DNA of 64,000 nt from UM-FILTER-37-12 sp964344965 (GTDB taxonomy: Bacteria > Patescibacteriota > Patescibacteriia > Magasanikbacterales > UBA922), in the NCBI GenBank assembly GCA_964344965.1, contig CAYFPJ010000001.1, positions 1-64,000 of the forward strand, in the 5' to 3' direction. Shown piece after piece: positions 24,547 through 32,401 of this stretch; the first letter of the stretch is position 1; every line of letters starts with the position of its first letter. The position numbers and the translations under genes were made by a program. The notes beneath the pieces are model-generated. The model saw nothing but the letters and a program-made list of their open reading frames with translations. It was not told the origin of the DNA and did not search any database.

Positions 24547-24921
24547 ATGAATACAAAAAATCAATCTAGAGAATCAAAGAGAAATAGACGTAGAATTAGG
24601 GTACGCTCTACTATTTTTGGCACAAAAGAAAGGCCACGTCTGAATGTTTCAAGAGGTCTTCGTCATACCTATGTCCAACTTATTGATGATCAGAGTGGTA
24701 AGACACTGGTTGGTTTGCACAGTAAAAATAGTGAAGTAAAGGGTGATGCCGGTGAAAGAACTGGAAAGCAAGCCGCTGCCTACTTGCTCGGTAAGATTTT
24801 GGCTGAAAAAGCAAAAGCAATGAAGATCTCAAGTGTTGTCTTCGACAGAGCTGGTTATAAATATCACGGGAGAGTGAAAGCTGTAGCAGAAGGAGCTCGT
24901 GACAATGGTCTAGTATTCTAA
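24547..24921 (+). CDS. rplR: Ribosomal protein L18
   Basis: L18 carries 5S rRNA into the large subunit. The 124 residues match the family, with RRIRVRSTIFGTKERPRLNV near the N-terminus and VFDRAGYKYHGRVKAVAEGAR near the C-terminus. Confidence 0.97.
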   Translation: MNTKNQSRESKRNRRRIRVRSTIFGTKERPRLNVSRGLRHTYVQLIDDQSGKTLVGLHSKNSEVKGDAGERTGKQAAAYLLGKILAEKAKAMKISSVVFDRAGYKYHGRVKAVAEGARDNGLVF

Positions 24922-24974
24922 AATTGTACACCGTTGATTAAAAAAACATTTTATAATAAAATTACCTAGTCTAT

Positions 24975-25535
24975 ATGGAAGGAAAGAGAAAAAGAAAAAT
25001 GAGAAAACCAAAAGAAAAGCCTGAGTTTGACCAGCAGATTGTTGACTTGGCCCGTGTTACTCGTGTGACCAAAGGTGGTAAGCAGCTCAGTTTTCGAGTT
25101 TGTGTTTTGATTGGAGATAGAAAAGGTAGAGTAGGATATGGTATTTCAAAAGGAAAAGATGTTCAGATCGCTGTCGAAAAGGCTGTATCACAAGCCAAGA
25201 AAAGACTCATCAAAGTACCAATTACCAAAGGTACCATCCCTCACATGGCAGAAGCAAAATATAAGGCCGCCAAAGTAATTTTGAAACCTGCTCCTCAAGG
25301 TTCTGGTGTTATTGCTGGCTCTGTGATTCGTACTGTTCTTGAGATGGCTGGTGTACCAAATGCTTCTTCTAAGATGCTTGGTAGAACTAATAATAAAATC
25401 AACAACGTTAAGGCAACATTCGCTGCTATTGAATTTTTGAAGACTTTTAAAGGAAGAAAAAAACCTTCTTCAAAAAAACAAGATGACAAGAATGATTCAG
25501 AGGGTGAGAGTAAGGAAAAAAAGGAAAAGAAATAG
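24975..25535 (+). CDS. rpsE: Ribosomal protein S5
   Basis: S5 contributes to mRNA unwinding and decoding accuracy. The core (FDQQIVDLARVTRVTKGGK, GYGISKGKDVQIAVEKA, then GSVIRTVLEMAGV) fills about residues 15-160. A Lys/Asp/Glu-rich tail of ~25 residues follows, giving 186 in total. rpmD (L30) normally lies between rpsE and rplO. It is absent here and only 17 nt separate them. Confidence 0.97.
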   Translation: MEGKRKRKMRKPKEKPEFDQQIVDLARVTRVTKGGKQLSFRVCVLIGDRKGRVGYGISKGKDVQIAVEKAVSQAKKRLIKVPITKGTIPHMAEAKYKAAKVILKPAPQGSGVIAGSVIRTVLEMAGVPNASSKMLGRTNNKINNVKATFAAIEFLKTFKGRKKPSSKKQDDKNDSEGESKEKKEKK

Positions 25536-25552
25536 TTTAAAATAATTTTAGT

Positions 25553-25996
25553 ATGACTCTAACAGCACATACAATTTCAGCCAAGACTGGATCAAAGAAG
25601 ACTAAAAAACGTGTTGGACGTGGTAATTCTTCTGGTAAAGGCACTTATTCTTCTCGTGGTCTCAAAGGTCAGCGTTCTAGATCTGGTGGTAAGAGTGGGG
25701 GTAAGTTGAGAGGTTTCAAACAAGCCTTACAAAAAGTACCAAAAGTACGAGGATTTAAGAGTGGTAGGCCGAAAGCGCAGTCAGTTGCTCTTGCAACATT
25801 GGAACGTGTAGCTGTGGAAGGGAAAGAAATTACCCCTCGATTTTTGAAAAATGTCAAAGTAGTTAAGGATTTTAGAAAACCTGTAAAGATAGTAGCTACT
25901 GGTGTGATCAAAAAGAAAGTGGTCATCAGTGGTTGCTTGGCTACCAAAAATGCTATAGAAATGATTGAGAAGGCTGGCGGTAGTGTGAAATTTTAG
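25553..25996 (+). CDS. rplO: Ribosomal protein L15
   Basis: L15 is a late-assembly large-subunit protein. The 147 residues include the basic glycine-rich N-terminal segment (KKRVGRGNSSGKGTYSSRG, KGQRSRSGGKSGG) and the C-terminal globular domain. It directly follows rpsE, which shows the loss of L30. Confidence 0.97.
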   Translation: MTLTAHTISAKTGSKKTKKRVGRGNSSGKGTYSSRGLKGQRSRSGGKSGGKLRGFKQALQKVPKVRGFKSGRPKAQSVALATLERVAVEGKEITPRFLKNVKVVKDFRKPVKIVATGVIKKKVVISGCLATKNAIEMIEKAGGSVKF

Positions 25997-26089
25997 TAAT
26001 TACTGATGCGTTAATAATCAGTTTGCTTCGTTCAGTTTTATACTAATTGTCCTTTTGATTTTTGGAAAACGAAAATTATATCGTGTAAT

Positions 26090-27355
26090 ATGTGGCAGAA
26101 ATTTCAGAGAATTTGGAAAATTAAAGATCTTCGCAACAGCATCCTTTTTGTATTAGGGATGCTTGTTATATTTCGTGCTGCTGCTCATATTCCGGTGCCT
26201 GGTGTGAATCCCGAAGGGTTGAAGCAGTTGTTTGCTGGCAACCAAGTTCTTGGTCTCTTGAATGTATTTTCTGGTGGTACTATTGAGAATTTTTCTATTG
26301 TGATGCTTGGTGTTGCTCCTTATATTACTTCATCTATTATTTTCCAACTTCTGGTGATGGTCATTCCTCGTTTGGAGGAATTACAAAAAGAAGGTGACTC
26401 TGGCCAACAAAAAATCAACATGTACACACGCATCGTGTCTGTACCTCTTGCTATATTGCAAGCTTTTGGATTGATCAAGCTTCTTAGCTCTAGTCAGGCC
26501 AATATTTTGGGAGATGTGAATACTTTCAAATGGGTCGCCATTCTTACTACAGTAACAGCAGGTACAGTCTTCCTCATGTGGATTGGTGAGCTTATTACAG
26601 ACAAGAGAATTGGTAATGGTATCTCTCTCCTAATTTTTGCAGGTATCATCGCAGCCCTGCCGACAGCTGTCCAGAATGCTATTGTAAACTATACTCCATC
26701 TGACCTTACTACTTATATCTTGTTCTTGGTGATTGCTATTGTGACCATTGTTGGTGTAGTGATAATTACAGAAGGGCAGAGAAATATTCCAATCAGCTAT
26801 GCACGTCAGGTGCGAGGTAGAGGTGCTGGGTCTAATTCTAGTTTACCGCTTCGAGTGAATATGGCTGGTGTGATTCCGATCATCTTTGCTATTTCAGTTG
26901 TCCTATTTCCACCAATGATTGCGCAGCTTTTTGTAAACAGTGGAGGATTTTTGGGCAGATTTTCCACCATGACGATCAACTTGTTTAACAATCAAATATT
27001 TTACGGAGCAGTTTATTTCCTACTTGTATTCGGATTTACATATTTTTATACAGCAGTGATCTTTCGTCCAGAAAAGATGGCCGAGAATCTTCAGCGCCAA
27101 GGAGCTTTCATCCCAGGCATTCGTCCTGGTAAGCAAACTGAAGAGTATCTGGCTAGGACCATGAACAGATTGCTATTTAGCGGAGCTACTTTCTTGGCTG
27201 CGATTGCTGTCTTGCCACTTCTCATGCAAACGGTGACCAACTCCCAGTCTATGGTAGTCGGTGGTACTAGTCTTCTTATTGTTGTCAGCGTAGCGATTGA
27301 TATTGCCAAGCAGATCGATGCTCAGCTTACTATGCATGCGTATGATCGGGTGTAG
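26090..27355 (+). CDS. secY: Preprotein translocase subunit SecY
   Basis: SecY is the channel of the Sec translocon in the inner membrane. The 421 residues have the expected ten hydrophobic segments, an N-terminal MWQKFQRIWKIKDLRNSILF, the plug-region GLLNVFSGG, the PYITSSII segment and the cytosolic RGRGAGSNSSLPLRVNMAGVIP loop. It ends the spc-type operon and is followed by a terminator. Confidence 0.98.
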   Translation: MWQKFQRIWKIKDLRNSILFVLGMLVIFRAAAHIPVPGVNPEGLKQLFAGNQVLGLLNVFSGGTIENFSIVMLGVAPYITSSIIFQLLVMVIPRLEELQKEGDSGQQKINMYTRIVSVPLAILQAFGLIKLLSSSQANILGDVNTFKWVAILTTVTAGTVFLMWIGELITDKRIGNGISLLIFAGIIAALPTAVQNAIVNYTPSDLTTYILFLVIAIVTIVGVVIITEGQRNIPISYARQVRGRGAGSNSSLPLRVNMAGVIPIIFAISVVLFPPMIAQLFVNSGGFLGRFSTMTINLFNNQIFYGAVYFLLVFGFTYFYTAVIFRPEKMAENLQRQGAFIPGIRPGKQTEEYLARTMNRLLFSGATFLAAIAVLPLLMQTVTNSQSMVVGGTSLLIVVSVAIDIAKQIDAQLTMHAYDRV

Positions 27356-27383
27356 TTTGAAAATTAACAATTAACAATTAACA

Positions 27384-27406
27384 AAACCCGCGGAAGTGGG
27401 ATTTTT
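27384..27406 (+). terminator. Terminator after secY
   Basis: CCCGC pairs with GTGGG around a GGAA tetraloop, followed by ATTTTT. An AATTAAC word array precedes it. Confidence 0.75.
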
Positions 27407-27490
27407 GTTCAGTTGGCAACTTATAGGCAATTGTAAAACTGGTGGTTTGATGATATAGTGTTAAGGTTAAAGAGGTAAAATTGCTAATTT

Positions 27491-27805
27491 ATGGGCTTTT
27501 TTGCATATCTTTTTGGGACAGGTGCTCCAAAGAATAAAATATCCAATGTCGAACATCCTCTTGGTAAAGATGAGATTTTTCTTCTTGTCTCGACTGCCAA
27601 AATTAAGACTCTTGATCGCAAAGAAAGAGACCTAATTCGTGAATTAATTTTGAAGCGTCGTCTGGGAGACGGGAAGATTTCTGCCAGGCAGATTGATGAA
27701 GTACTTGCTCAAGCAGAACATGAAAACTTGATTAGTAAGTATGATAGGCAAAATGTGGTGAGAGTAATTGGTGAACATTTCAATAAAAAATTTGGAAATG
27801 CCTGA
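27491..27805 (+). CDS. Small conserved-looking hypothetical protein, 104 aa
   Basis: I do not recognise the family. The N-terminal ~20 residues are glycine-rich and the rest is predicted mainly helical and charged, with DRKERDLIRELILKRRLGDGKI and ARQIDEVLAQAEHENLIS. This gives the impression of a winged-helix-like or helical-bundle domain. It has no signal peptide, membrane segment or cysteines. It lies between secY and adk. The longest open frame of adk overlaps its 3' end, but the preferred adk start does not. Confidence 0.65.
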   Translation: MGFFAYLFGTGAPKNKISNVEHPLGKDEIFLLVSTAKIKTLDRKERDLIRELILKRRLGDGKISARQIDEVLAQAEHENLISKYDRQNVVRVIGEHFNKKFGNA

Positions 27806-27812
27806 AATACTG

Positions 27813-27875
27813 AAAAAGCTTAAAAGGCTACTATTTTTCAAGCCTTTTAAGCTTTTCAAGCCTTTTAAGTTTTTT
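27813..27875. repeat. AGCCTTTTAAGCTTTTCA word array before adk
   Basis: GCTTAAAAGGCT faces two direct copies of CAAGCCTTTTAAG. This array ends directly before the adk start codon. Confidence 0.75.
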
Positions 27876-27878
27876 TGT

Positions 27879-28538
27879 ATGAAAAAAATAATTATATTAA
27901 TGGGGGTCCCTGGTAGTGGTAAAGGAACTCAAGCCAAAAAATTAGTCGAACGACATGGCTATGGTCATATCTCTACTGGAGATCTGCTTCGTGCTCTTGC
28001 AGTAGATGAAAATGCTGATCCAGAAGACAAGCAAATGCTAGTTGACATGAAGGCTGGTAAGCTTGTTGCCGACAAATTGATTTACAAACTTGCTTTTGCA
28101 GAAATAGAAAAATATCTGTCAAAAGACACTGGAGTGGTGTTGGATGGAGCGATTCGAAATGTTGAGCAGGCAAAAAAGTATCAAGAATTTTTTGTTGAAA
28201 ATAACTTGGCAGAAGAGGTGGTAGTAGTTGAAGTTTCCCTCAGTGATGAGACTAGCTTTCTACGCCTATCAAGACGCAAAGTTTGTTCTGGTTGTGGGGA
28301 TATCATCCCGTACTCCAAAGAAAATGAATCAAAAAAAGAATGTGAAAAGTGCGGTGGGGAGCTGGTAGTAAGAGAAGACGACAACGAAGAGGTGATCAGA
28401 AAAAGAATCGAGGAACAAGGTAATGAAAAGCTACAACCAATTTTGGATTTTTATCGTGATCTCGGAATATTACAATCTGTAGATGGTGAGATGAGTATTA
28501 ATGAGGTAGATGGGGAGATTATCAAAATACTAGAGTAG
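27879..28538 (+). CDS. adk: Adenylate kinase with zinc-type LID
   Basis: The enzyme interconverts ATP + AMP and 2 ADP. The ATG at 27879 gives MKKIIILMGVPGSGKGTQAK with the P-loop GVPGSGKGT; the longer frame reads through a word repeat. HISTGDLLRA is the NMP-binding segment. The LID has CSGCGDIIPYS with ECEKCGG, four cysteines expected to bind zinc as in Gram-positive enzymes. It lies in the classic secY-adk-map order, interrupted only by one small gene. Confidence 0.95.
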   Translation: MKKIIILMGVPGSGKGTQAKKLVERHGYGHISTGDLLRALAVDENADPEDKQMLVDMKAGKLVADKLIYKLAFAEIEKYLSKDTGVVLDGAIRNVEQAKKYQEFFVENNLAEEVVVVEVSLSDETSFLRLSRRKVCSGCGDIIPYSKENESKKECEKCGGELVVREDDNEEVIRKRIEEQGNEKLQPILDFYRDLGILQSVDGEMSINEVDGEIIKILE

Positions 28539-28544
28539 AACGAA

Positions 28545-28610
28545 AGGATTCCTGCCGAAAGGCAGGTCAGTCCGGACAGCGTTCGTAGACCGCCTTTCGG
28601 TGGCAATCCT
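28545..28610 (+). repeat. AGGATT...AATCCT structured repeat, copy 1
   Basis: An outer AGGATT/AATCCT pair encloses two GAAA-type hairpins, CCTGCC-GAAA-GGCAGG and CCGCC-TTTC-GGTGG. A second copy lies at 34956-35022 in opposite orientation with a different middle. Confidence 0.7.
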
Positions 28611-28644
28611 AAGTTTAGCACAACACTTGTTTTAAAATTAAACC

Positions 28645-28664
28645 TGCCTGCCGGCAGGCAGGAA
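28645..28664. repeat. CCTGCCTGCCGGCAGGCAGG palindrome
   Basis: This perfect 20-bp palindrome also occurs, whole or in part, at about 30857-30874, 52959-52978, 54308-54353 (split) and 59068-59087. Confidence 0.85.
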
Positions 28665-28687
28665 TTTCAAATTAAAAATTACCAATT

Positions 28688-29503
28688 ATGTCTTATAAAA
28701 AAACTGCCGAGGAGGTAAAATTAATTATCGAAGGTGGAAAATTGATGGGAGGAATATTAGAAAAAATATCCAAGCTTGCTGTAGTTGGTGCCGTGCCAGC
28801 TGATATTGATCGTGAGGCAGAGAGATTGATTCGTGAAGCTGGCGGTATTCCTGCATTCAAGGGCTATGGTGGGGGAAATGGTGTACCAGCATTTCCATCT
28901 ACTATTTGTTCCTCTATCAATGATGGGTTGGTTCATGGTGTCCCACGTGAAGATATTACACTTCAGGATGGAGATATCTACAGTATTGATATTGGGATGC
29001 AATATCCTGCCAATAGCGGTCTTGGTAAGAATGGTAATGGATTCTTCACAGATACAGCTCTGACTATTCCAATTGGCGAAATTCCTGAAAAAACCAAGCA
29101 ATTACTCAGTGTTACCAAAAGGGCACTGGAAATCGGAATTGAGCAGTGTCAAGTTGGCAATACTATAGCTGATATTGGAAAAGCGATTCAGGATTACATC
29201 GATCCTCAAGGTTATGGAATTGTCCGTGATCTAGTCGGGCATGGTGTGGGTCATGAAGTGCACGAAGAGCCGCGAGTGCCAAATTATCATGATGATAAAT
29301 TAAAAACTTGGGTTCTGGAGCCGGGGGTAGTGATTGCAGTAGAGCCGATGATCACTATTGGGGATTATCAAGTTGAGACAGACGAAGAAGATGGTTGGAC
29401 GATTCGTACCAAGGATCGTAGTCTCAATGCTCATTTTGAGCATACTATTGCTATTACAGAGGATGGACCGGTGGTGGTTACTAGAAGACCTAGTGAGGTT
29501 TAG
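28688..29503 (+). CDS. map: Methionine aminopeptidase, type I
   Basis: The enzyme removes the initiator methionine from nascent proteins. The five metal ligands are visible: Asp in SIDIGMQ (about 98), Asp in FTDTALT (about 119), His in GHGVGHEVHEEP (about 184), Glu in AVEPMI (about 219) and Glu in HFEHT (about 254). At 271 residues it is slightly longer than the usual ~250. The extra residues include NSGLGKNGNG between the first two ligands. It follows adk as in other bacteria. Confidence 0.96.
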   Translation: MSYKKTAEEVKLIIEGGKLMGGILEKISKLAVVGAVPADIDREAERLIREAGGIPAFKGYGGGNGVPAFPSTICSSINDGLVHGVPREDITLQDGDIYSIDIGMQYPANSGLGKNGNGFFTDTALTIPIGEIPEKTKQLLSVTKRALEIGIEQCQVGNTIADIGKAIQDYIDPQGYGIVRDLVGHGVGHEVHEEPRVPNYHDDKLKTWVLEPGVVIAVEPMITIGDYQVETDEEDGWTIRTKDRSLNAHFEHTIAITEDGPVVVTRRPSEV

Positions 29504-29506
29504 ATT

Positions 29507-30445
29507 ATGCACAAGATAATATCTATATTTAGTCCGAAAGATGACGCCAAGAAGTTATTGGGAAATATAAATTTGTCTGATGTTGATGATATTTATTTTT
29601 GCGACAATGCTGCAGATGCAAAAATTCATACCAAAGACGCTACAATCCTTTTTGGCAGACCTCCAGAATTGATCAAGATTGTGGATGATACACCAAACCT
29701 GCAGTGGATTCATTCTAGCTTTACTGGAGTAGATGCCCTTTTCAATTCTCCTAGACGTGACTATCTGCTTTCCAACACAAGAGGTATATATGGTCAACAT
29801 ATTACTGAATATGTGATTGGACATCTTATTTTGATAGAGAGAAATTTTTTGAAATATACCGAACAAAAAAAGCAGGCAATATGGAAGCATCATCAGTATT
29901 CCGGACTAGCTAACAAAACCATTGGCATCATGGGTTATGGCTCTATCGGCTCTCATCTTTCAAAAGTGTCAGCTACTTTTGGAATGAATGTCTGGGTATA
30001 CAGACACAATAGAGAAAAGCCGTCAGAAGCTCAGGCTGTTTTTGTTGGAGATCAACTTAAAGATTTTTTAAAGGGATGTGATTATGTCGTCAATGTTCTT
30101 CCTGCCACAGAAGAGACTTCATCTCTAATAAATTCAGATGCTTTTGATCACATGAAAGATCAATCTATTTTTATAAATGTTGGCAGGGCAAGTGTTGTAG
30201 ATTCAGAAGCTTTGGTTGCGGCCCTAAGAGACGGTAGAATAAGATCTGCAGTCCTTGATGTTTTTCCAGAAGAGCCTCTTCCAGATTCTAGCCCTTTGTG
30301 GGAAATGGATAATGTTTTTGTAACTCCACATAATGCGGCCAGAGGGTCCTCTTCTGACATTTTGGGTCAATTTGTAGAGAATTACAACAGATTTATAAAA
30401 GGTCAAGAATTAAAAAATATTGTAAATTTTGAGAGAGGATACTGA
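29507..30445 (+). CDS. D-2-hydroxyacid dehydrogenase family protein
   Basis: This is an NAD(P)-dependent oxidoreductase of 2-hydroxy acids. The 312 residues show the dinucleotide motif GYGSIGSHL (about 143-151), INVGRASVVD with the catalytic Arg (about 224), DVFPEEPLP with the catalytic Glu (about 250), and TPHNAA with the catalytic His (about 280). The substrate could be glyoxylate, hydroxypyruvate, lactate or 3-phosphoglycerate. It lacks the C-terminal ACT domain of many SerA enzymes. It starts 3 nt after map. Confidence 0.88.
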   Translation: MHKIISIFSPKDDAKKLLGNINLSDVDDIYFCDNAADAKIHTKDATILFGRPPELIKIVDDTPNLQWIHSSFTGVDALFNSPRRDYLLSNTRGIYGQHITEYVIGHLILIERNFLKYTEQKKQAIWKHHQYSGLANKTIGIMGYGSIGSHLSKVSATFGMNVWVYRHNREKPSEAQAVFVGDQLKDFLKGCDYVVNVLPATEETSSLINSDAFDHMKDQSIFINVGRASVVDSEALVAALRDGRIRSAVLDVFPEEPLPDSSPLWEMDNVFVTPHNAARGSSSDILGQFVENYNRFIKGQELKNIVNFERGY

Positions 30446-30448
30446 TTT

Positions 30449-30823
30449 ATGAACATACTAGGTATTGACTATGGTAAAAAGAGAATTGGACTTGCTTGGG
30501 TGCAGTCTGGTCTTGATGTGGTGTTGCCCTACGGAACAATTAACAATGAACAATTAACAATTAACAAACTTATTGAATTTGTTAGAGATGAAAAGATAGA
30601 TAGAGTTGTCGTGGGTTTACCACTTGGTTTGGATGGGGGAGAAAATGAAAATACCAAAAAAGTTCGTGGTTTTGTAGAAGAATTTAAAAAAGAAATAAGT
30701 ATACCTGTTGAATTTGTAGACGAACGTTTTTCTTCTCGTCAGGCTGATGTCATGGGTGGCGAGGTAAGCCGAGATGAGAAAGCAGCTATGGTTATTCTTC
30801 AGTCGTATTTGGATAAGGTTTGA
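30449..30823 (+). CDS. ruvX: RuvX/YqgF family resolvase-like nuclease
   Basis: This RNase H-fold protein takes part in 16S rRNA 5' end maturation and is a putative Holliday junction resolvase. Its 124 residues carry the start MNILGIDYGKKRIGLAW with the first catalytic Asp (D6), VVVGLPLGLDGG (about 51-62) and DERFSSRQA (about 91). A TTAACAA word array (30535-30568) encodes the linker INNEQLTINKL without breaking the frame. It overlaps no neighbour and starts 3 nt after the dehydrogenase. It ends with TGA. Confidence 0.92.
   Translation: MNILGIDYGKKRIGLAWVQSGLDVVLPYGTINNEQLTINKLIEFVRDEKIDRVVVGLPLGLDGGENENTKKVRGFVEEFKKEISIPVEFVDERFSSRQADVMGGEVSRDEKAAMVILQSYLDKV
30535..30568 (+). repeat. AACAATTAACAATTAAC word array inside ruvX
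   Basis: At least three tandem AACAATT-type words, like those in intergenic spacers (for example 27360-27382), occur in frame inside ruvX. Confidence 0.85.
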
Positions 30824-30835
30824 ATTTCAAATCAC

Positions 30836-30963
30836 AGTTCCCCTCCTTAGAAAGCCATGCCTGCCGGCAGGCAGGGAGGGGTTAGAGGTGGTTGATTCAT
30901 AGTACGAATATTCGTGGTGCTATCATCAACCCCCTCTAACTCCCCCTTTCCAAGGGGGAGGAT
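30836..30963. repeat. CTCCCC palindromic repeat with nested GCCTGCCGGCAGGC
   Basis: Two opposing arms of the CCCCTCC/GGAGGGG family fill the spacer between ruvX and recO. One arm carries an embedded GCCTGCCGGCAGGC palindrome. The middle holds TACGAATATTCGT. Confidence 0.8.
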
Positions 30964-30990
30964 TTACTTGGTAGATATGCCCTAATTTAT

Positions 30991-31752
30991 ATGAGAGCAA
31001 TAGTACTAGCCAGACGTGACTTTCGTGAGTCCAATCAGGTGATCACAGTCTATACTCCTGACAAAGGGAAACTCGAATTGATCGCACGTGGTCTAAAAAA
31101 AATTACAGCAAAAAACTCGGCTCATCTTGAGCCTTTTTCTTTCGTGGATATTGATACAGTGCCTGGCAAGGAATATGACTATCTGACCCGCGTCCATCCA
31201 TTAGAGTATTTTACAGATATTCGTAAAGATTTGGACAAGAGTCTCGTGGCTCAGTACCTTCTCAATTTGGTCTATCGATTACTAAACATCGGTGAATCAG
31301 ACAAGAGGGTTTTTGATCTTCTATACTCATGGTTTCGTTTTGTAGACAGCATAGATATTTTCAAAATTATCCTCTTGGATTCTTTTGTTATGAAATTTTT
31401 CGCCTTGCTTGGTTTTCAGCCGGCACTAGAAGCTTGTGTGATTTGTGATCGTACTTACAGAAGTATGATGAAGGCTGATATCAAAGGTAAGCACAAACCT
31501 GGATTTTATTTTGCTGGGGGCGGATTAGTTTGCGAGGATTGTAAGCTTGAGAAAAGGAAAATAGGGGAGCAGATCGTGGATTGTGGAATTCGAGAGGTGA
31601 GTGACATGCAGATGATCTTGCGCGGAGATTGGCGAGAAGTGGCAAGTTTTGAGATTGATGAAGTAGAATATAATAAGCTACACAAGTTAGTCTACGAGTT
31701 TGTGATTTATCATAGTGAGAAGAAGGTTGGGGATTGGGGTGAGGTGTTGTAG
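30991..31752 (+). CDS. recO: DNA repair protein RecO
   Basis: RecO loads RecA on SSB-coated DNA with RecR. The 253 residues begin with the OB-fold (AIVLARRDFRESNQVITVYTPDKGKLELIARGLKK), followed by a helical domain. The zinc site is CVICDRTY (about 149) and VCEDCKLE (about 175). The start ATG at 30991 matches the family. Confidence 0.95.
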   Translation: MRAIVLARRDFRESNQVITVYTPDKGKLELIARGLKKITAKNSAHLEPFSFVDIDTVPGKEYDYLTRVHPLEYFTDIRKDLDKSLVAQYLLNLVYRLLNIGESDKRVFDLLYSWFRFVDSIDIFKIILLDSFVMKFFALLGFQPALEACVICDRTYRSMMKADIKGKHKPGFYFAGGGLVCEDCKLEKRKIGEQIVDCGIREVSDMQMILRGDWREVASFEIDEVEYNKLHKLVYEFVIYHSEKKVGDWGEVL

Positions 31753-31848
31753 ATGTTGGATCACTTCGTTTGTTGTAAATGTTTTATTGTTGTATTACTT
31801 TGTGGTATTTAATGCCTTTCATTATGTAAATTTGTCCAAGTTGGCACG

Positions 31849-31881
31849 AACCCCTCCTAACCTCCCCTACGAGAGGAGGAA
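31849..31881. repeat. CTCCCC palindromic repeat, short copy
   Basis: CCCCTCCTAACCTCCCC followed by GAGAGGAGG belongs to the family seen at 2588, 30836 and in aspS. Confidence 0.7.
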
Positions 31882-31895
31882 TAATTCTGTATTAA

Positions 31896-31925
31896 AAAAC
31901 ACCTCGATGACCATCGGGGTGTTTT
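31896..31925 (-). terminator. Terminator of the mini membrane gene
   Basis: On the reverse strand AACACCCCGATG pairs with CATCGAGGTGTT around a 2-nt loop (one G-U), followed by TTTT and AA. It stands 3' of the reverse mini gene. Confidence 0.75.
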
Positions 31926-31995
31926 GATAGATTGGGAATGGGCGAGCAGCTGCAGCATGCAGATTGACCTCTGCTGCCCTCCCCCCTCCGCGTCG

Positions 31996-32157
31996 TCAGG
32001 TGACCATCGCCGCAACGATGGCCGCCAGGATGGCGACACGGAGGACGTGCATGGCGACGCGCCATGCACGAGTTCGCCGGATGGGCTCGGTGAGCCACCC
32101 GACGAACGAAGCTGCTGCCCACAAGAGGAGCAGCAGCATGATCACCACGAACCACAT
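31996..32157 (-). CDS. GC-rich mini membrane protein, 53 aa
   Basis: The start ATG at 32157 is preceded by AGGAGGA at ideal spacing, a strong Shine-Dalgarno that is rare in this window. The 53-residue product has a hydrophobic N-terminal helix (about 2-20, with a LLLLL run), a basic centre (RRTRAWR, about 28-34) and a second hydrophobic helix (about 38-52). This suggests a two-pass or hairpin membrane miniprotein. The DNA is GC-rich and holds several perfect hairpins inside the ORF (32004-32021, 32047-32069, 32111-32137). A consensus promoter and terminator flank it, so it looks like a complete transcription unit. The family is unknown. Confidence 0.65.
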   Translation of the reverse strand: MWFVVIMLLLLLWAAASFVGWLTEPIRRTRAWRVAMHVLRVAILAAIVAAMVT

Positions 32158-32177
32158 TTGTTCCTCCTGTGGGTCTG

Positions 32178-32222
32178 GGTGAAGAAAAAGCACATTTTTG
32201 TAAATATATCTTTTCTTCACCC
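32178..32222 (-). promoter_or_regulatory. Hairpin in the 5' UTR of the mini membrane gene
   Basis: GGTGAAGAAAA pairs perfectly with TTTTCTTCACC in the leader, between the predicted start of transcription (about 32241) and the Shine-Dalgarno. Confidence 0.65.
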
Positions 32223-32247
32223 TATTTTTTCTAAAAATAGACTATTA

Positions 32248-32276
32248 AATATAACATGCTTTAGCCGTTTTGTCAA
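32248..32276 (-). promoter_or_regulatory. Promoter of the mini membrane gene
   Basis: On the reverse strand, TTGACA (32276-32271) and TATATT (32253-32248) have a 17-nt spacer. Confidence 0.8.
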
Positions 32277-32401
32277 CTTTTATGATCAAAAAACTTGCTT
32301 ATCTTAGCAAAAAATGATAAATTACAGGCATAAGGTTTAAGATTTAAGACATAAGAATTTTCTTATCTTATACCTTAAGTTTTATTTCTTATTTCTAAAA
32401 T

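Noticed and set aside
31715..31927. 70-aa ORF overlapping the 3' end of recO
   Set aside because: It starts inside recO, crosses a palindromic repeat and ends in the terminator of the mini gene. It has no protein-like features.
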